Shown: positions 44,428 through 57,634, counted from the first letter of the stretch. The stretch: DNA of 64,000 nt from Plutella xylostella (GCF_932276165.1 NC_063992.1:8318001-8382000); one strand, 5' to 3'. Made by a program: numbers and translations. The notes: generated by a model not told the origin, from the sequence alone.

Positions 44428-46914
44428 TATACCATTTCATTGGCAATCCTGGCACAATAACAGCGATGTTTACGGCCCGTCGACATATTTTCAGTTCTCT
44501 AGCCATTTCACCAAGGCTGAAATTCAATTAAAGGGTATACCACAAAAGTTATAGACACAGTTTGTGGGGAAAACAATCTCGAACGGAAGTTGGCTTTATT
44601 AATAGATAAACCTGCCAATTCAAGAGGTTTTCCCAAGAGTGCTGGGGTATTGTCGGCCTGAATACAACCCGATATAACGCCCCTGGGCGCCCCAAATCAG
44701 ACATCTAAATTAAATAGGCGTAGGACGTGATTATCAGCTATTTGTTATGTTTATGAATGTTACGTATTGAGGTTTAGGTTAGAAAATTAAGGTACGATAA
44801 TGGGAGCTATTTCGAAGGCACAAAATGAAACATTATTACTTTATGAAAATATTATTTTTAAAGGTTGTATTTTATGGAAAAGGGGTAATGTTGGACACAT
44901 AAATAGGGTTTAAACAATACATTATACATTAGTCTATACTGAAAAGGGACAAACCTGTCGTATAATTTACCTAAGTATATCTAAGTCGATGTGATTTCGT
45001 TTTGCGACATCTCGCGAACTTCTTCTCCTAGAATATAAGGGCTCTTTTTTCCGAATTGGGAGCAGTTTTTAGTTGACTTTCGTCCTGACTGCATTCATTT
45101 TTCTTTTCTTTTTGCTCTTTTCTGTGAAACTCTAACCGCCACAGAAATCTTTTTTTGTACCACGTTTAACCAATCTTTCCGAGTTTGCCAATAATTCCTT
45201 TACACTATAATAATTGTTAGAGTGTTAAAAATTAGGATGTTTTGCAAATACAGAACTTTTCGTAGCAAGTAAAATTTGGCGTCCGCTGGTTTTTTTACTT
45301 CACAAATAAACAAGATTTAATGATTTCATAAAATCCCTACTCACTTTTCACTAAAATCTCCTATTAAAAGGTTTCCAGGGCACGGATCTTGTCGTAAACC
45401 AACACTGTAAACAAACAACGATGAGCTTATAAGGAGAGCTTTCATTTTGCTACAAAATATCTTGTGGCATGGTAATGGTATAAAAGATTCTAAAGCTGAA
45501 AGGCTCTAATATCCACGTATATAGCCATACTTTTAACATAAAACTTGGATGCATATTAACGGAAGAATAAGATTAATTCCCTAGTCAATCAATTCCCAAC
45601 AAAACTATTTGTTGGAATCCAATTTACATAAATAATATTATTATATACGTCAGCGTATCCATTGGTAGGTGTGTCATATGTTTTAAATAAAATAAATAAG
45701 CTATTTGTATACGTGCGTACACACCATAACCTCTAAACTCACTCTCTATAGCCTGTGTCGAAAGCTGCTATAGATATATTTATAATCCTGACCTGCCTTT
45801 TGCCCTTCTGGGTCAGCGGGGTGTCTAGGGAGAGAAACGAAGCTTCTTACACTACGCTGAGTAAGCCTGATTATGACATTTATGCGTTGTTGTGATAAAT
45901 ACTATTGCCTACTTGGTATTTGTTTCCTTTGATTTTGTAGATTCACAATTGCGTGGTCACTGTTAGTAATTGAACAACTCTACTTTATACAAAAAAAAAA
46001 AACAGATGAATTCATTAGATACTCTATTGTTTTTTTTGTTTTTTTGAATATTATGGGTAGGTACTTGGTGCAGTTGTCATTTCAAACAGACGTACATACT
46101 TTGGTACAGAGGTACCTATGGCCTGGGTGGAGCGCGGCAGAGCCCAGTTCGTTATCGCATTGAGCGACGACATAACGCAAAAACCAGAGCTCTAACTGAG
46201 GTAGTTTCCTATCTGATGTGGTTAAAAACATTCTACAAAAAATTTCACCTGCAAAATCTATTCAGTCTGTAAGAGGTTGTTTCCAACTATGTTAGATAGA
46301 CAATAAAGCGCATTTCCCAGATTTTTCAAAGGATAGTAATTGGTAATTATGCTCTACCGATGTTCCTCGTGGAGTTAGAAGAGTAATCATCATAAATGTA
46401 GAGACATAAGAGAAAAAACATAACAATGAATTTACTCCTTACAATATCCATGGTTGAAGCAAGAACGCATATACATATATCTGCCACTCTATAAAACATG
46501 CAAATTATATTTAATAAGTCCGTTGACTCAATGTTATATTTTTCTCAGAGAACACCTCAACGTCTCGTGCAATAAATCTAAGAACGTAGAGTAAAGATAG
46601 GAAGAGATGGAATAGTTGTACAAAAAACAAAAGAATATAAGGAACACAAATGGTAGTGTAATAGGAAACCGGCGGCAAAGTGAATAGAGGAATAAATAAA
46701 AACTATCGCTTCAACCGGCCCCGCTGCAAGCGTTCTTTTTATTTATTACTGCATAACTGTGAAAATTGTAATTTATAACACAGCACTTTCGCAGTTAAGA
46801 CCAGTGGTTGTTGCAAAGCGCTGCTTGAACCCATCGCCATTCCTTACGATTGCAACACGATACTGTAGGGTAATAAAGAAACAGATTGTCGAAATAGCTA
46901 TCTTGATGCCTATT
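44428..46914. other. Unassigned 2.5-kb stretch
   Basis: No element ends or coding signal recognised. Confidence 0.35.
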
Positions 46915-46975
46915 CTACGCTATTCTATTCTCTGTGTGGGGGTAAGTACCTGCATCTGGCTTTTTCGTATGAAAC
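46915..46975 (-). mobile_element. 3' fragment of a tRNA-headed SINE
   Basis: ATTCTATTCTCTGTGTGGGG and TAAGTACCTGCATCTGGC match the 3' end of the complete SINE at 53616-53940. Confidence 0.6.
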
Positions 46976-46983
46976 TTTTATGA

Positions 46984-47861
46984 TTTTGATGACTAACTAG
47001 TATACATATATATGTATTATTTTGTTTTGGTTAAAGTTCTCATGTACCTGTTAAAAGTGTTATTGTGTCAAATGCAATTTTAAAGAGTGTCATCTCAACA
47101 ACATGGCTTTTGTACCTCAGTTATCTGTGAGGTAAAACTCTGTTTAATACAAAAGTGATCATAATGGCAAATTGGCCGATAGTCGGCCAGGAGTGGCTGA
47201 ATAAGGAATTCGGGATGATGTCCAGGAGGTGAAGTGTTATGATTATGGCTGTAGTTTAAATAAATTTAATTAAGTACCAATATTAAATTCGATACCTACG
47301 TACTTATATATTCGTGTAAATAATTATGAATTAATATACAAAATAAGCAATCATTTGCAAATCGTGCTTTAATGGATGATAAATAACATTTTAAACAAAA
47401 ATATCTTGAAACAAAACTTATATTCTAAGTTCTTCAATCTTCCCTTCTGCTCTGAACGTAGCATAATATTATGCAGACATCTCACAACTTTACCTAGCTC
47501 GAGAACCGAAACCTGAACATTGTAACTGGATAACAACGTAAAAAAGTGTTATCTAATTGTTTTCTAAAAAAACTATTCTTACACTAACCTTGTTACTTTT
47601 GTAAATATAATAATGTATTATTTATTTAGTCAAAATATTTATGTTATTGTAGAGTACACGGTATTTAAAGGGTAGGTTTGATCGTTTTTTTTTTTCAATT
47701 GGGAGATGAATGTGCAGATTCTATTGATTTTGATACTTTGTACTATCATTATACGTGTATTACCCTTAAAATATTATCTTTAAAACCTGCGTGGGAACTG
47801 TACATAATTTATTGTGTCTGGTATGATTATTTAATTTTAGTAATTAAACTTTTTTGTTATA
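46984..47861. other. Unassigned stretch
   Basis: Nothing supportable seen. A 64-codon frame at 47678-47872 overlaps the next element's end and is probably chance. Confidence 0.35.
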
Positions 47862-49313
47862 CAGGGTGTTAACTTAATTGCGTTGGAGCGGGAAATGGTA
47901 GATACAGCTGATGATACTGAACACGATAAGACATTAAAAAACGTATTTTATTTGCTTTAAGCTGACCAACATAAAACAGTTTTATTTAGTACATTTTAAA
48001 ATTTCATAGTCACCCTATTCAGGTTTAGGTACGTTTGACAGAATGACCATGAACTTGAAAGCCAAGATCAAGGCCAAATAATTCAAAGCCAAGGTCAATA
48101 AATAAGTATGCGTGCATCTGCACCACACTCGTGGAGCCACATCGTCAAGGTACCTACCGAGATTTTGGGTACTCAAAGTACCCAATCCATTGTAGACATT
48201 TCATTTTACTCCATAAGTATCACTTTATTGATACACAATTATCTTTTATGAATACAGAACATTTTCATGTTATGCTTCATAACATAGGTCACACGTATTC
48301 ACAGCACAGCACAACATAAAACGAAATGAGGAACAAGGCTTGGTAATCAAAAGATAGAATTGTAGGTACCTTTTCCCTTTTAGGTAATAATTGTAAAAAA
48401 TGATTGTAAACAAGTAAACAACAATGACTGACTGACAGACTAGATCCACAGAGAAGGTAATGACTATCATAAATACTCGATGGTTATGATACGCGAGATT
48501 GTTATTATTCTACTGGTATTCAAAGTGAGGCCATACTTATTATGAGGATTTCCGTACTATTCGTCATCAAAGACGTCTCAATCGCAAGTACACAACACAA
48601 ATCGAGATGAGTGAGTGTAAGTAAACCAATTCGTCATTGAAATAGACCCTGTTATGCATTGTGGTCTTTTAACTTTAGCTGCATACAGACCGGCCAAACG
48701 AACGCCAACGAACGGGTTTTGTTGATCTTCGTTGCTCAATCTGCCCCTGTATTATGTATGATAAATGTCCATCGGTGGACGTTCGTTGGGCCGGTCTGTA
48801 CGCATCTTTAGGTAATAAAAGAAAAATAAAATGTGGTAAGTATCAAGGGTGAATACTAAACGCTTACCTTATTCTGAGTAAAAAGGTTTAATTATTGTTC
48901 TGAGTTCCTAGAAAGTCATAAATTATATTCTGTACGATCTATCAAACTTTATGACAATCAGCTGTTTAATTGTTGATTAGTATGTCATTAATCACCATGA
49001 ATAATTTCAATTTTATTTAATAATTGTTATTACCTACTGTGTAATTAATTACAATCATAGTTACATCAAATAAATTATGAAAAGTGAAGTTGATAACAAA
49101 TTTACAGTGTGTGTTCTTTTGCGATCGAATGTCTCATTGGTTATGTGTTTGTGTAGGGTGACCATGTTTTTGATTAAGGTAAAACTTTCCACTTTACTTT
49201 AGACTTTAAACATAAATATTCGAGATTCTGATGTTTTTTTTCTTAGAAACGTGCTTGGTTAGACTAATACTAACCCCCATTTCCCGCTCAAACGCATTCT
49301 AGTTAACACCCTG
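47862..49313. mobile_element. TA-flanked 1.45-kb DNA element, CAGGGTGTTAAC ends
   Basis: The left end CAGGGTGTTAACTTAATTGC, then GTTGGAGCGGGAAATGG, pairs with the complement of the right end CAGGGTGTTAACTAGAATGC, then GTTTGAGCGGGAAATGG. TA flanks both sides (47860-47861 and 49314-49315). A smaller MITE (48675-48810) is nested inside. I see no transposase frame. It is probably a degenerate or non-autonomous member of the TA-targeting (IS630/Tc1/mariner-like) group. Confidence 0.8.
48675..48810. mobile_element. MITE, GTACAGACCGG ends (copy B)
   Basis: 136 bp. Left TTTAGCTGCATACAGACCGG; the right complement reads TAAAGATGCGTACAGACCGG. Same family as 28457-28615, nested in the 47862-49313 element. 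Confidence 0.8.
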
Positions 49314-49897
49314 TATATAAGAAGTAAGTTTCCTATTACTAACAGTGTTTCTGTATCCGCATTTTCTTAATCTTTAACTAGCTCGATCTTGCCGCGTACC
49401 TACTTTCTTAAACTTATCTCGTAACAACAAAAGCTTTAAACTATGTTTCAGAAGCATGAAGCTAAACTGAAAGGTGTACCAGTTAAAACTTTTAAGCCAA
49501 GTTTTAGTTTTGAAACTCATTTTATTGCAAACGTGAAATTGAACGGTATTTTAGCGTTTATGGCTGTATTATTTTTGATCTGCAAAGTTTTGGCTCAGTA
49601 CATGCTTTGGGTTCAGCGAAATTAGTTTTTTTCCTAAAACGTAAGCAGTATATAAGTATCTACTTATATTTTTCTTACAATAATATTTTTTATTCCACTT
49701 CTAATAAGATTTTTAAAAGAAGGATATTATATTCAAGCTTTTATTCCAAAGTTATACAATTTTTTTTATGCTAAGCCTGCTATGGAAACAGCTAAGTATG
49801 CTTAAGGTTTCCCTGAAAATCCAATCAGAAACAAGGTTATTCGTCAGACAACTAGGACCAAAAGTTCTAACAATACAGACATAGATATACACTCTTC

Positions 49898-50085
49898 AAG
49901 CTGAGGTAGCGGTGGCCAGGTACTTAATATCTTCTGAAGAACCGATGATGGTTGGGGTAGAAGAGTTTTTTACGGAACTACTGTCAGGCACTAGTAGTAT
50001 GGGACTTCGATCATATAGATAGACCGTCTTCCGGTCCGTAGGATGGATGACCTTGTAAGTGTCAGTTACCTTAAGCCAGTTACTA
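49898..50085 (+). pseudogene. Decayed RTE LINE C-terminal fragment
   Basis: Pieces in shifting frames read KLR.RWPG, RTDDGWGRRVFYG and RSVGWMTL. In order they match KLKWQWAGHI, RRTDNRWGRRVLEW and RSVGRPPARWTDDL of the intact fragment at 35626-35961. Several frameshifts and stops are present, so this is old. Confidence 0.5.
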
Positions 50086-51569
50086 TGGCCGCGTACCTAA
50101 CGCGCCCTTTTGGCTTACCATACCACTTTGGAAAAACCCTGTATAATTGTGTATGTTAGGACAACGTACATAATTCTGTTATAATGAAAATTATCGACCG
50201 ATTTTGCAGCGTAAGTCGTGTATACGCGTCCGTAATTCTTTTAGGGTTATATTGGAAAATACAAAATTTCACGTTTCGCAAGCGCTCTCATATAAATTGA
50301 GACGTGGTAAAATGCTCGTCGGACGTGCCTGGCGGTGTCACGTGCCAGCGTAGAAGGATTGGCTTCGGCTTAATTCACTTTATTTACTCTTTATTAATAC
50401 CAAGTAAAAATGCTCGCTTTTAAAAGCTAACTTAAGTGCATAATTTGATTTTCAATGTGTGAGCATATCGGCCAAAAGTCTAAACGGACCGTGGAAAGTG
50501 TGTGTGTCGCTTGCGAGTCACTTCTAACTACTACTGTGTGCACTAAAGCTTGTATTGAAACATTACCAATGATAGAGATGTCCATATAAAATATTTGATT
50601 TTTAAACGGCAACATTAAACCTGCATAGGTACTTCCATATACCTTAAATTTATAATCAATTGAAATTGGTACGGAATATAACCATATATTGAATACACAA
50701 TTTATCAGACGGTGTCCTATATATTTAACAATAAGCCGTAAAATTAAACATACTGGCAAATGGATTGACTTCATCAAAATTCATTTATTGTGGTAGTATT
50801 AATGCGAACGTTGAATAAAATTGTAGGTTTATCGCGAAGAGCAGGTGCTTGGTTGCGTGACTGAAATACAGCGCGATAATCAACACTTGGTATTCGAAGT
50901 GCACGTGAAAAAAGTAAGAAAAAGTACTATACGCGATAGCGCTTTTATATATAATATATTTCTGCATCATCGGCCATTAGTTGGCACACATTAACATAAA
51001 AGTTTGTTTCGACTTACGACCCAAGTGTGACGCAAACGATACCCGAATAGTTATTTATTGAATTAATATACTTCATATCACTCAACTCGATACCACGCGT
51101 TCCCAAAGATAAAGGGTAAAAGTCTTCACATACAGACGGATGGATTGACAGACCAAGAACAAAGTACTCCGTACTCTTATAAGTACTCCGTGTTCACCAT
51201 TTGCGGTACGAAACCTTAAACACTAAAGCGTAATATGGGTATAAAAAATCACTCTCTATCACAAAACCTTAGAGACGCAAATTGTAATATTGCGACAAAT
51301 TTATTTTACATCCTCTCATTTTTGATTAAATGCGGAATTCCTCTGGGTCTTTATTTTACATTTCTATTCTATTTGCAATCGTTCATTCAATTAGTCTTAT
51401 TTATTCTCGTTCTCAAATAAAACTACGATGGCAAAGACTCTCTTAATTTAAAGGAAAAATTCAAACATCTCGGCTTTGATTTTGATCGCATTACTCTAAT
51501 CGACAGCTATTTTTCTTTTCTACAGGCTGTTGAGAACAAAACTTGTTTAGATTGTCCACCCATGACTCA
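50086..51569. other. Unassigned, one 116-codon ORF
   Basis: A minus-strand frame at 50427-50777 (ATG at 50774) is rich in I, L, V and Y and begins MKSIHLPVCLILRLIVKYIG. It has no recognised domain, and an AT-rich frame of this size may be chance. A one-sided MITE end (complement TATACAGGGTTTTTCCAAAG) lies at 50124-50143. Confidence 0.3.
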
Positions 51570-51609
51570 CCCGCTATCGGCTTAGTATACCACTTTTGTG
51601 ACACCTGTA
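51570..51609. mobile_element. Orphan right end of a TACAGGTGT MITE
   Basis: CGGCTTAGTATACCACTTTT then TGTGACACCTGTA resembles the right terminus of the adjacent 51612-51876 MITE and abuts it directly. Its left end was not found. Confidence 0.5.
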
Positions 51610-51611
51610 TA

Positions 51612-51876
51612 CAGAGTGTTGCAAAAAGGGTATACTAAGCCGAAACCTACATGTGCAGCATGTTATATCTAAGCCCGAAACTGAAATCAGAATTTAAAAA
51701 TTCGCGAAAAAAAAAAACATTTTCCATAGAAACTTTGTTAGTCACGTGACTTTTTTACTATGGAAAATGAATTATTTTTTTCGCGAATTTCCAAATTCTG
51801 ATTTCAGTTTCGGGCTTAGATATACCATGCTGCACATGTAGGTTTCGGCTTAGTATACCAATTTTGCAACACCCTG
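51612..51876. mobile_element. CAGGGTGTTGC MITE (copy B, full length)
   Basis: 265-bp near-perfect hairpin with arms of about 110 bp. The left end is CAGAGTGTTGCAAAAAGGGT and the right complement is CAGGGTGTTGCAAAATTGGT. Both arms carry ACTAAGCCGAAACCTACATG, TGCAGCATG and TCTAAGCCCGAAACTGAAAT. TA flanks each end. The loop (51721-51765) is the shared CACGTG core. Confidence 0.85.
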
Positions 51877-53615
51877 TAGAGTTAAAACAATTTTTATGTA
51901 AAATTTATTAAGTGATTAAAATATTTATGAAAAAAACGGTAACGGCAAGATAAAAAAGGCTTTAGAAAGGAACATTTCATTCCTCTGAAGTGCTCAGTGT
52001 AGAGAATCTAATTATAGGAGCGAGGGTGATTCCTTTCAAGTAGTTCATTAAGTTAGAAACTTAGTGCTTAAAACAAGTGCTTAGGTGTCTCAGTAAAGTG
52101 GGGTGGAAGATTTGATTCACACTACAGTACAAAGTAAACGATTAAAGTAAAGTTTGTTCCTCAGAGTTCCCCTTATCTAGTGTATGTTCGTATATGTTGA
52201 AGTATTGAAATGTAAGTAACATTATAATGGTTTACTTTTACAAAGTGCAGTCTTATTAAGGGCCCGTACAGGGTGACGTGCCCCGCCAAATTTGGGTTTT
52301 CAGTGCTCTTCACACAGCACACGCAGTGACACGCACACATGTAAGTTTGCACAGTGGGTACAGAGTACATTTAATTTTGGGTCGATAAAATGTTACTCGG
52401 CAACTTCATTGACAATTATTTTCAAGTAAATTTTGGGTGATTTTAGGGTAAGTATAATTTTTACTTACACTCTTAGGCACCAGGAAAGAGTAGAAATTAA
52501 TAGGGGTGCCACTTTTCTCCATACTCGGAACCCGATTAGCTTTCGCAAACAAATGTTGTATTTACTTGTAGAAAGGTAACTACAAGTATTAAAGTGTAGA
52601 TAATAAGTTTAGGACATCCTCCAGCCAACTGAACCCCGACGACAAAGCAAAGTAAATACAGAGTGTCGCAAAAACTCGTAGAACAAAATTTCAGAATGAC
52701 CCCTTGTCTCACTCCTTTTTTGTTTGGTATATACCGCTTTTTCAATACCTGTAAGTATATTTTTTGGTAGCAGCATAATATTTTTTCTTATTTTTAGGGT
52801 CTCTTTATTGTCCGTCTGTCTGACTGACTGTCTGTCACCGCTCTTTTTATCAGAAACGGGTAAAGATATCAAGCTAATATTTATGGGGAGTAGGTAGGTA
52901 GGTAGGTAAAAATTGGGGTTCTCCCTCTCCCATACAAGTAAATTGGGGCTGCTATTTTTTCTGGTTATTTTGATGGTGTAGGTAGGGTATCGTTGAATAG
53001 GTATTTTAATATAATAGGTATAAAAAGGTTAGAATATAATTATTTTGCTTCCCTTAAATTTGGGGATAACACCATAGAAAAAACCTAATTAAAAAAAATG
53101 ATTTCAATAGATGGCGTGATTTTATGTTGGGTAACTCAGAATAAGAAGTGATGATATCTCAGAATAATAATGGTTAATGATGTTATTCAGCGGAGCACCG
53201 AAACCGGTGGGACACTAGTGAAAAGTGGTCATGGAAATACACCAGGGTCATGGAAATAGACCCTGCTCCTAGAACAAGGTATGAGTTTGTGATGTGTGTG
53301 CGTGAAAAACGAGGATGGAAACTTTTAATATTTTCTTGATTTTTTTATTATTGATGCAATAACATATAATTAGTATTATTCTGAGTTACCCACCGAAGTC
53401 ACCCCGTGGCAGGTTGACTAGATAGGTACTTTTGCAAATCACGCCATATATCGTTGTTTTTATTAGTGGCTACTGTCTATAGAAGAAATTCCGTCATTGA
53501 CAATTTTACGTTACGAATGAATTTAGTAAACCCAGTAAACCTAACTAATCCAGAGGAAACCTAAAATATCTTTCTCTCTCTCTTTCAAAAACATACTTAA
53601 TAGCCCAAACTCGAT

Positions 53616-53940
53616 TCTATTCTATTCTCTGTGGGGGTGTAAGTACCTGCACCTGGCTCTCTCGAGTGGAACCTTTGTGCATATCCCCAAGGTCTAAACT
53701 GCCTTCCTAAGCTTGAACCATTTCCCACCACGCTGGTCCACTGCGGGTTGGTGGGTTCACATATCTAGATGTGCTAAATCTAGATATGCAGGTTTCCTCA
53801 CGATGTTTTCCTTCACCGTTAGAGCGATGGTATACATTGTACTTAAGTTAAAAGAACTCATTGGTACATGTCAGCGCCGTGATTCGAACCCGCATCTCTT
53901 GCGTGAGAAGCGGGCGCTTACCCGACTGAGCTACCACCGC
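53616..53940 (-). mobile_element. tRNA-headed SINE, complete, 13-bp duplication
   Basis: 325 bp. The minus-strand head starts GCGGTGGTAGCTCAGTCGGG (A box) with GGGTTCGAATCACGG (B box), a well-preserved tRNA-like domain. The 3' end is an (AGAAT)-type repeat. GCCCAAACTCGAT occurs on both sides (53603-53615 and 53941-53953), and copy 1 of the surrounding element has this sequence once (near 35198-35210), proving insertion into an empty site. Confidence 0.95.
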
Positions 53941-54124
53941 GCCCAAACTCGATGCTTTTAGCTATTAAATCTTTGAAATAAAATTCAGTCACCTCCGTGT
54001 TACTGCCCTCATCAGATCCTCACGAGACCATGCCTCAACCAGCACCATGAGACTGTGTTTTTGAATCCTAACCTAATCTTCCTACGTATTGTCATCACTT
54101 AGATCCATTCACTATATTCCTGCT

Positions 54125-54332
54125 CCTCATCCCAGGGCCGTGGGGAACGGAGGCACGTCAGCTTTTTAAAGACATCAGCAGCAGACTAATAGAAGTCTCA
54201 AGGGACCCTAGGGCTGGCACTTACCTATCACAAAGGCTAAGCATCGCTATATAGCGGGGTAACGCGGCCAGCGTCTTGGGTACCCTACCCGACAGTGGCA
54301 GCGATCTGGCCAGCATCTTCTTTTTAGTTTAA
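54125..54332 (+). pseudogene. C-terminal retroelement protein relic, copy 2
   Basis: Sister of 35381-35582. The frame reads EARQLFKDISSRL, DPRAGTYLSQRLSIAI, an in-frame TAG where copy 1 has Q, then RGNAASVLGTLP and SGSDLASIFFLV, and a stop at 54330-54332. The 3' UTR-like AT-rich tail follows. The reading is continuous apart from the one nonsense codon. Confidence 0.45.
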
Positions 54333-55036
54333 TTTTAATTTTATATTAGTTAGTTTTAGTTAGGCATTAATAATTATAATTTAATCAAGAAGTACCATGG
54401 ACTTAACTAATAAAAAACATTATCATTTAATTTATTGAATATAGTATAAGAATTATGCTTCCTCAATTTCAAATCAAATTATGTTGGTGTCATAAAAGTT
54501 GAAAAAGTGCAATGACAACCAATGTGCAGTGATTTTGTGTCTGTACACAATTAGATCGCAAGCTGTCAGTGCCGCCTAAACCGACGTGACCCTTCTTTGG
54601 AGGCCACCGGCCGACTGAGTCAAACGTCGCTTGTGTTTATGATTTTATAACACAGAAAGCCGCCATAGATATTTGTATGAAGATTTGAGGGAAAAAAATT
54701 GCTCAACTTTGGGATTAATTTACACAAAATAGGTGTGTGTTTATTAAAAAACAAGGTATTTAGCGCCTAGTCCAAGCATTTATCTTTATAATTTGATAAG
54801 AATCATGTGAAAATTCTTGATAATTACGACACAGTTGTTACAATACGGGAGTGTGATTTACTGGTTTTTCGTAATTAATTTACAGTTATCCATAAGCATT
54901 TACTTAAATTCGAATGATTCAGCACCTAGCTAGACTCTTCGGCTACCTGTGTGATTTTTTTCAAGGCTGTAGAGCATCATTTACTACATAATTCTATGAC
55001 AATGCCAACCCTCGATTGCATATTGCCGACCCTTAA

Positions 55037-57634
55037 ACCGTTACTCAATTATGTAGTAACGTCATAAAGATGAATGGTTTGTGTGATTAGATGAATGAGC
55101 ATGAATGAACTTAATAATTACCAAAATTCTTACACCACTATCCATGAGTGCCTTGTAACAGAGTATAGATTTGATATCTATATGGATAATTGATTTATTA
55201 CCCTAAAAAGTTGTAAATATGTATTTTTATTATTAGATGAATTTTCTACTGTACTGTTTGATAATACGTTAGTTAACTTTTTTACTATATCAAAGTAAAA
55301 TCTAATCTAAATTTCTAAGTATTAAAATATGCTTTTCCCACCCACACAAGGTGTCCTACATCCTATAAGACTATGTAGGTATATTGACACTAATTTTGGA
55401 GTAGAAAATAGGGTATCCCAGAATTAATAAGTACCTCGGTCCAACCAACAAAGTTTTCTTTCAACTGGGTCGTCCACTTAGCAATTATTAGCTGCAAACA
55501 GTCACCACTGGAGCAATCGTATTAAGTGCTAGTGTTGAATATTTCCCTTAAACAAACACTAGCTTTTACAGAGCACACTTCGCTTTAAATATTTTCCAGT
55601 GGAAGTCTTGCGAGATGCTTATGTTTGTCTCCAGCTCCGGTATTTACTATCTAACCGTTTCTTTAATTTCATATCACATCATACCGTAACTTCGTTGTGA
55701 CAAAAGAGCAAAGGACAATAAATTAAGGATCTGAAATATGCATTTTTCACATAGCGCCCATTTCGAATACCTATACGTTGTAATTACATATGGAACGTCA
55801 ATGACAGGTGGAACTTTTACGTTGCTCACGAGTATATTATTTAAAAATAGTGTGTTATTGGGCAAATGCGTTTTTACGCGCTACGAGTTTCGTAGCATAC
55901 TGCTACAAGCTACGTGCTACGGCGTAGCCTCATAGCGTCTGATATTGTAGGTTTCGGCCAAAGATGCCCGATGTGATGCGACAAATGTATTTGGGTATGG
56001 TTGTTGACGAAAATAAGTAATTTCTTATGAAATCCGAATGAAATTTATGAATGAATTTTCAGCCAGCTAAATAATCAATAACTATGTTGCGTAGACAAGG
56101 TCACAATATGCTTAATAGTTATTTTATACGCGACTCATAAAAAAGCCTTTATTTGGTGAAAGTAAAGGGGACATTCCCTGTTTAATGTGGTAGTTATGTT
56201 TGATGTGATTACAGTAATAGTGTTGTTGTTTGCGCTCAAACTGTAACGGTTGTATTATAAATATACATTTATGAATATGAATATTTTATTTGTTCTAATA
56301 AAGTACCACTCGCGAGCAATGAAAAAGTTCAAGTGGCAAAGCAGATACCTAGCACATTTCAAAGACAGAATGCGCCTTTTCTTTGCCGACGAATCTATTT
56401 ATACAATAAATATATAGAAATTCATAATAACATAAAGATGGTTTAAGTAAGATAAAGATGGTTAAAACTGCATTTAATTTGAAGAATTGATTATATTTTT
56501 GTACGCGTATAATTTTACTTACAGTACTTAAAATGTTTATAGTTAAAAACTGCATTAAATTATTTTAACGAGTAATTGAAAACCTTTCCAAACTTACTTT
56601 CACCACCTTTTATAATAATAACTCCAAAAGGCATTGCTGCCATAACCATAAATTTTAGTAAAGCTGCCTATTCAATAAACATTATATTTATGTTTGCATT
56701 AAGATAACAAGAAAGCCTTTAATGCTATAATTAATTTATTAGGCGAAGTTTCGGTATCCGGAGGCTATTCATTCATATTCCTTTTGTGGCTGAAGTTTCA
56801 TTTTAAAGTTTCTTTTGCAGTAACAATATTACACTGGAAGCAGCTGTTCGCTTAATCCAAGTCCATTACACAATGGTACAATGGAGTGAGGGTGTACTGG
56901 ACACGTCTTGGGTGAGACCACTACTGACCTATTTCGAAATACACCACAATTTATAATTCACAAATACGTAATTACCCGACCAACTTAGAGAGCGCTCATC
57001 TACAATTTAACGGCAACGAGCAAACTGTACGTCAGGGCCGCATTTGAATACAGCAGCACAAAACACCGCCAACAAATACTTTGTTACAACAACTGAAAAG
57101 GTTTTCATTGCATCCATAAAAAGAGAGCCGTGTACAATAAAAAACGATATTTCTTTACTCCGGCAATTCGGTACACAATTGACAGACAGTTTTATGTATT
57201 TATTATTTATAATCCACCAACTTGTTTATGCCGTGGAATGGCAATAAAAACTTGACACACGAAAGTGCCGGAGTGAAAAAGCAATAACGGACAAAACGAG
57301 GCACTTGCAGGCGCCGTGTGACAATAGGTAACATTGAAAAGGCTTGGAGAAGCGCGGGGGGGGGGGGGAGAGGCGCCAGAGGATAATAAATTCTATGTCA
57401 TTACAGTTAACGAGGTTAATATCCAGGTGGGGGCTGGCCCCGCAGAATGCCCGCGTTTAGCGATGAGCGCGCCTGCGATTGTGGACTCTGATTTCACACA
57501 AAAATGTTTAAAGACATTGTGTCGGAAGAAATTTGAGAGTCGGATGTTTTGTTGTGTCCTCCCTTGGAAAAATGTTAAGGTACGAATTTATATTCGTTAA
57601 TGCTAATAAAAGAACGAACAAACGAGATTGTATG
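55037..57634. other. Unassigned 2.6-kb stretch before the LTR element
   Basis: At 55878-55935 a cluster of GCTACG / CGTAGC motifs stands out. Thirteen consecutive G occur at 57356-57368. Short frames only; no host exon recognised. Confidence 0.4.

Larger units (their letters stand above)
52260..55032. mobile_element. TTAA-flanked 2.8-kb element, copy 2
   Basis: Starts GGGCCCGTACAGGGTGACG after TTAA (52256-52259) and ends TATTGCCGACCC before TTAA (55033-55036), a perfect 4-bp duplication. It is near-identical to copy 1 over long stretches. It carries a SINE (53616-53940) that copies 1 and 3 lack, and it lacks the RTE insertion of copy 1. At 53370-53540 it has a segment shared with copy 3 (63480-63700) but deleted in copy 1. 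No long coding frame was seen. Confidence 0.85.
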
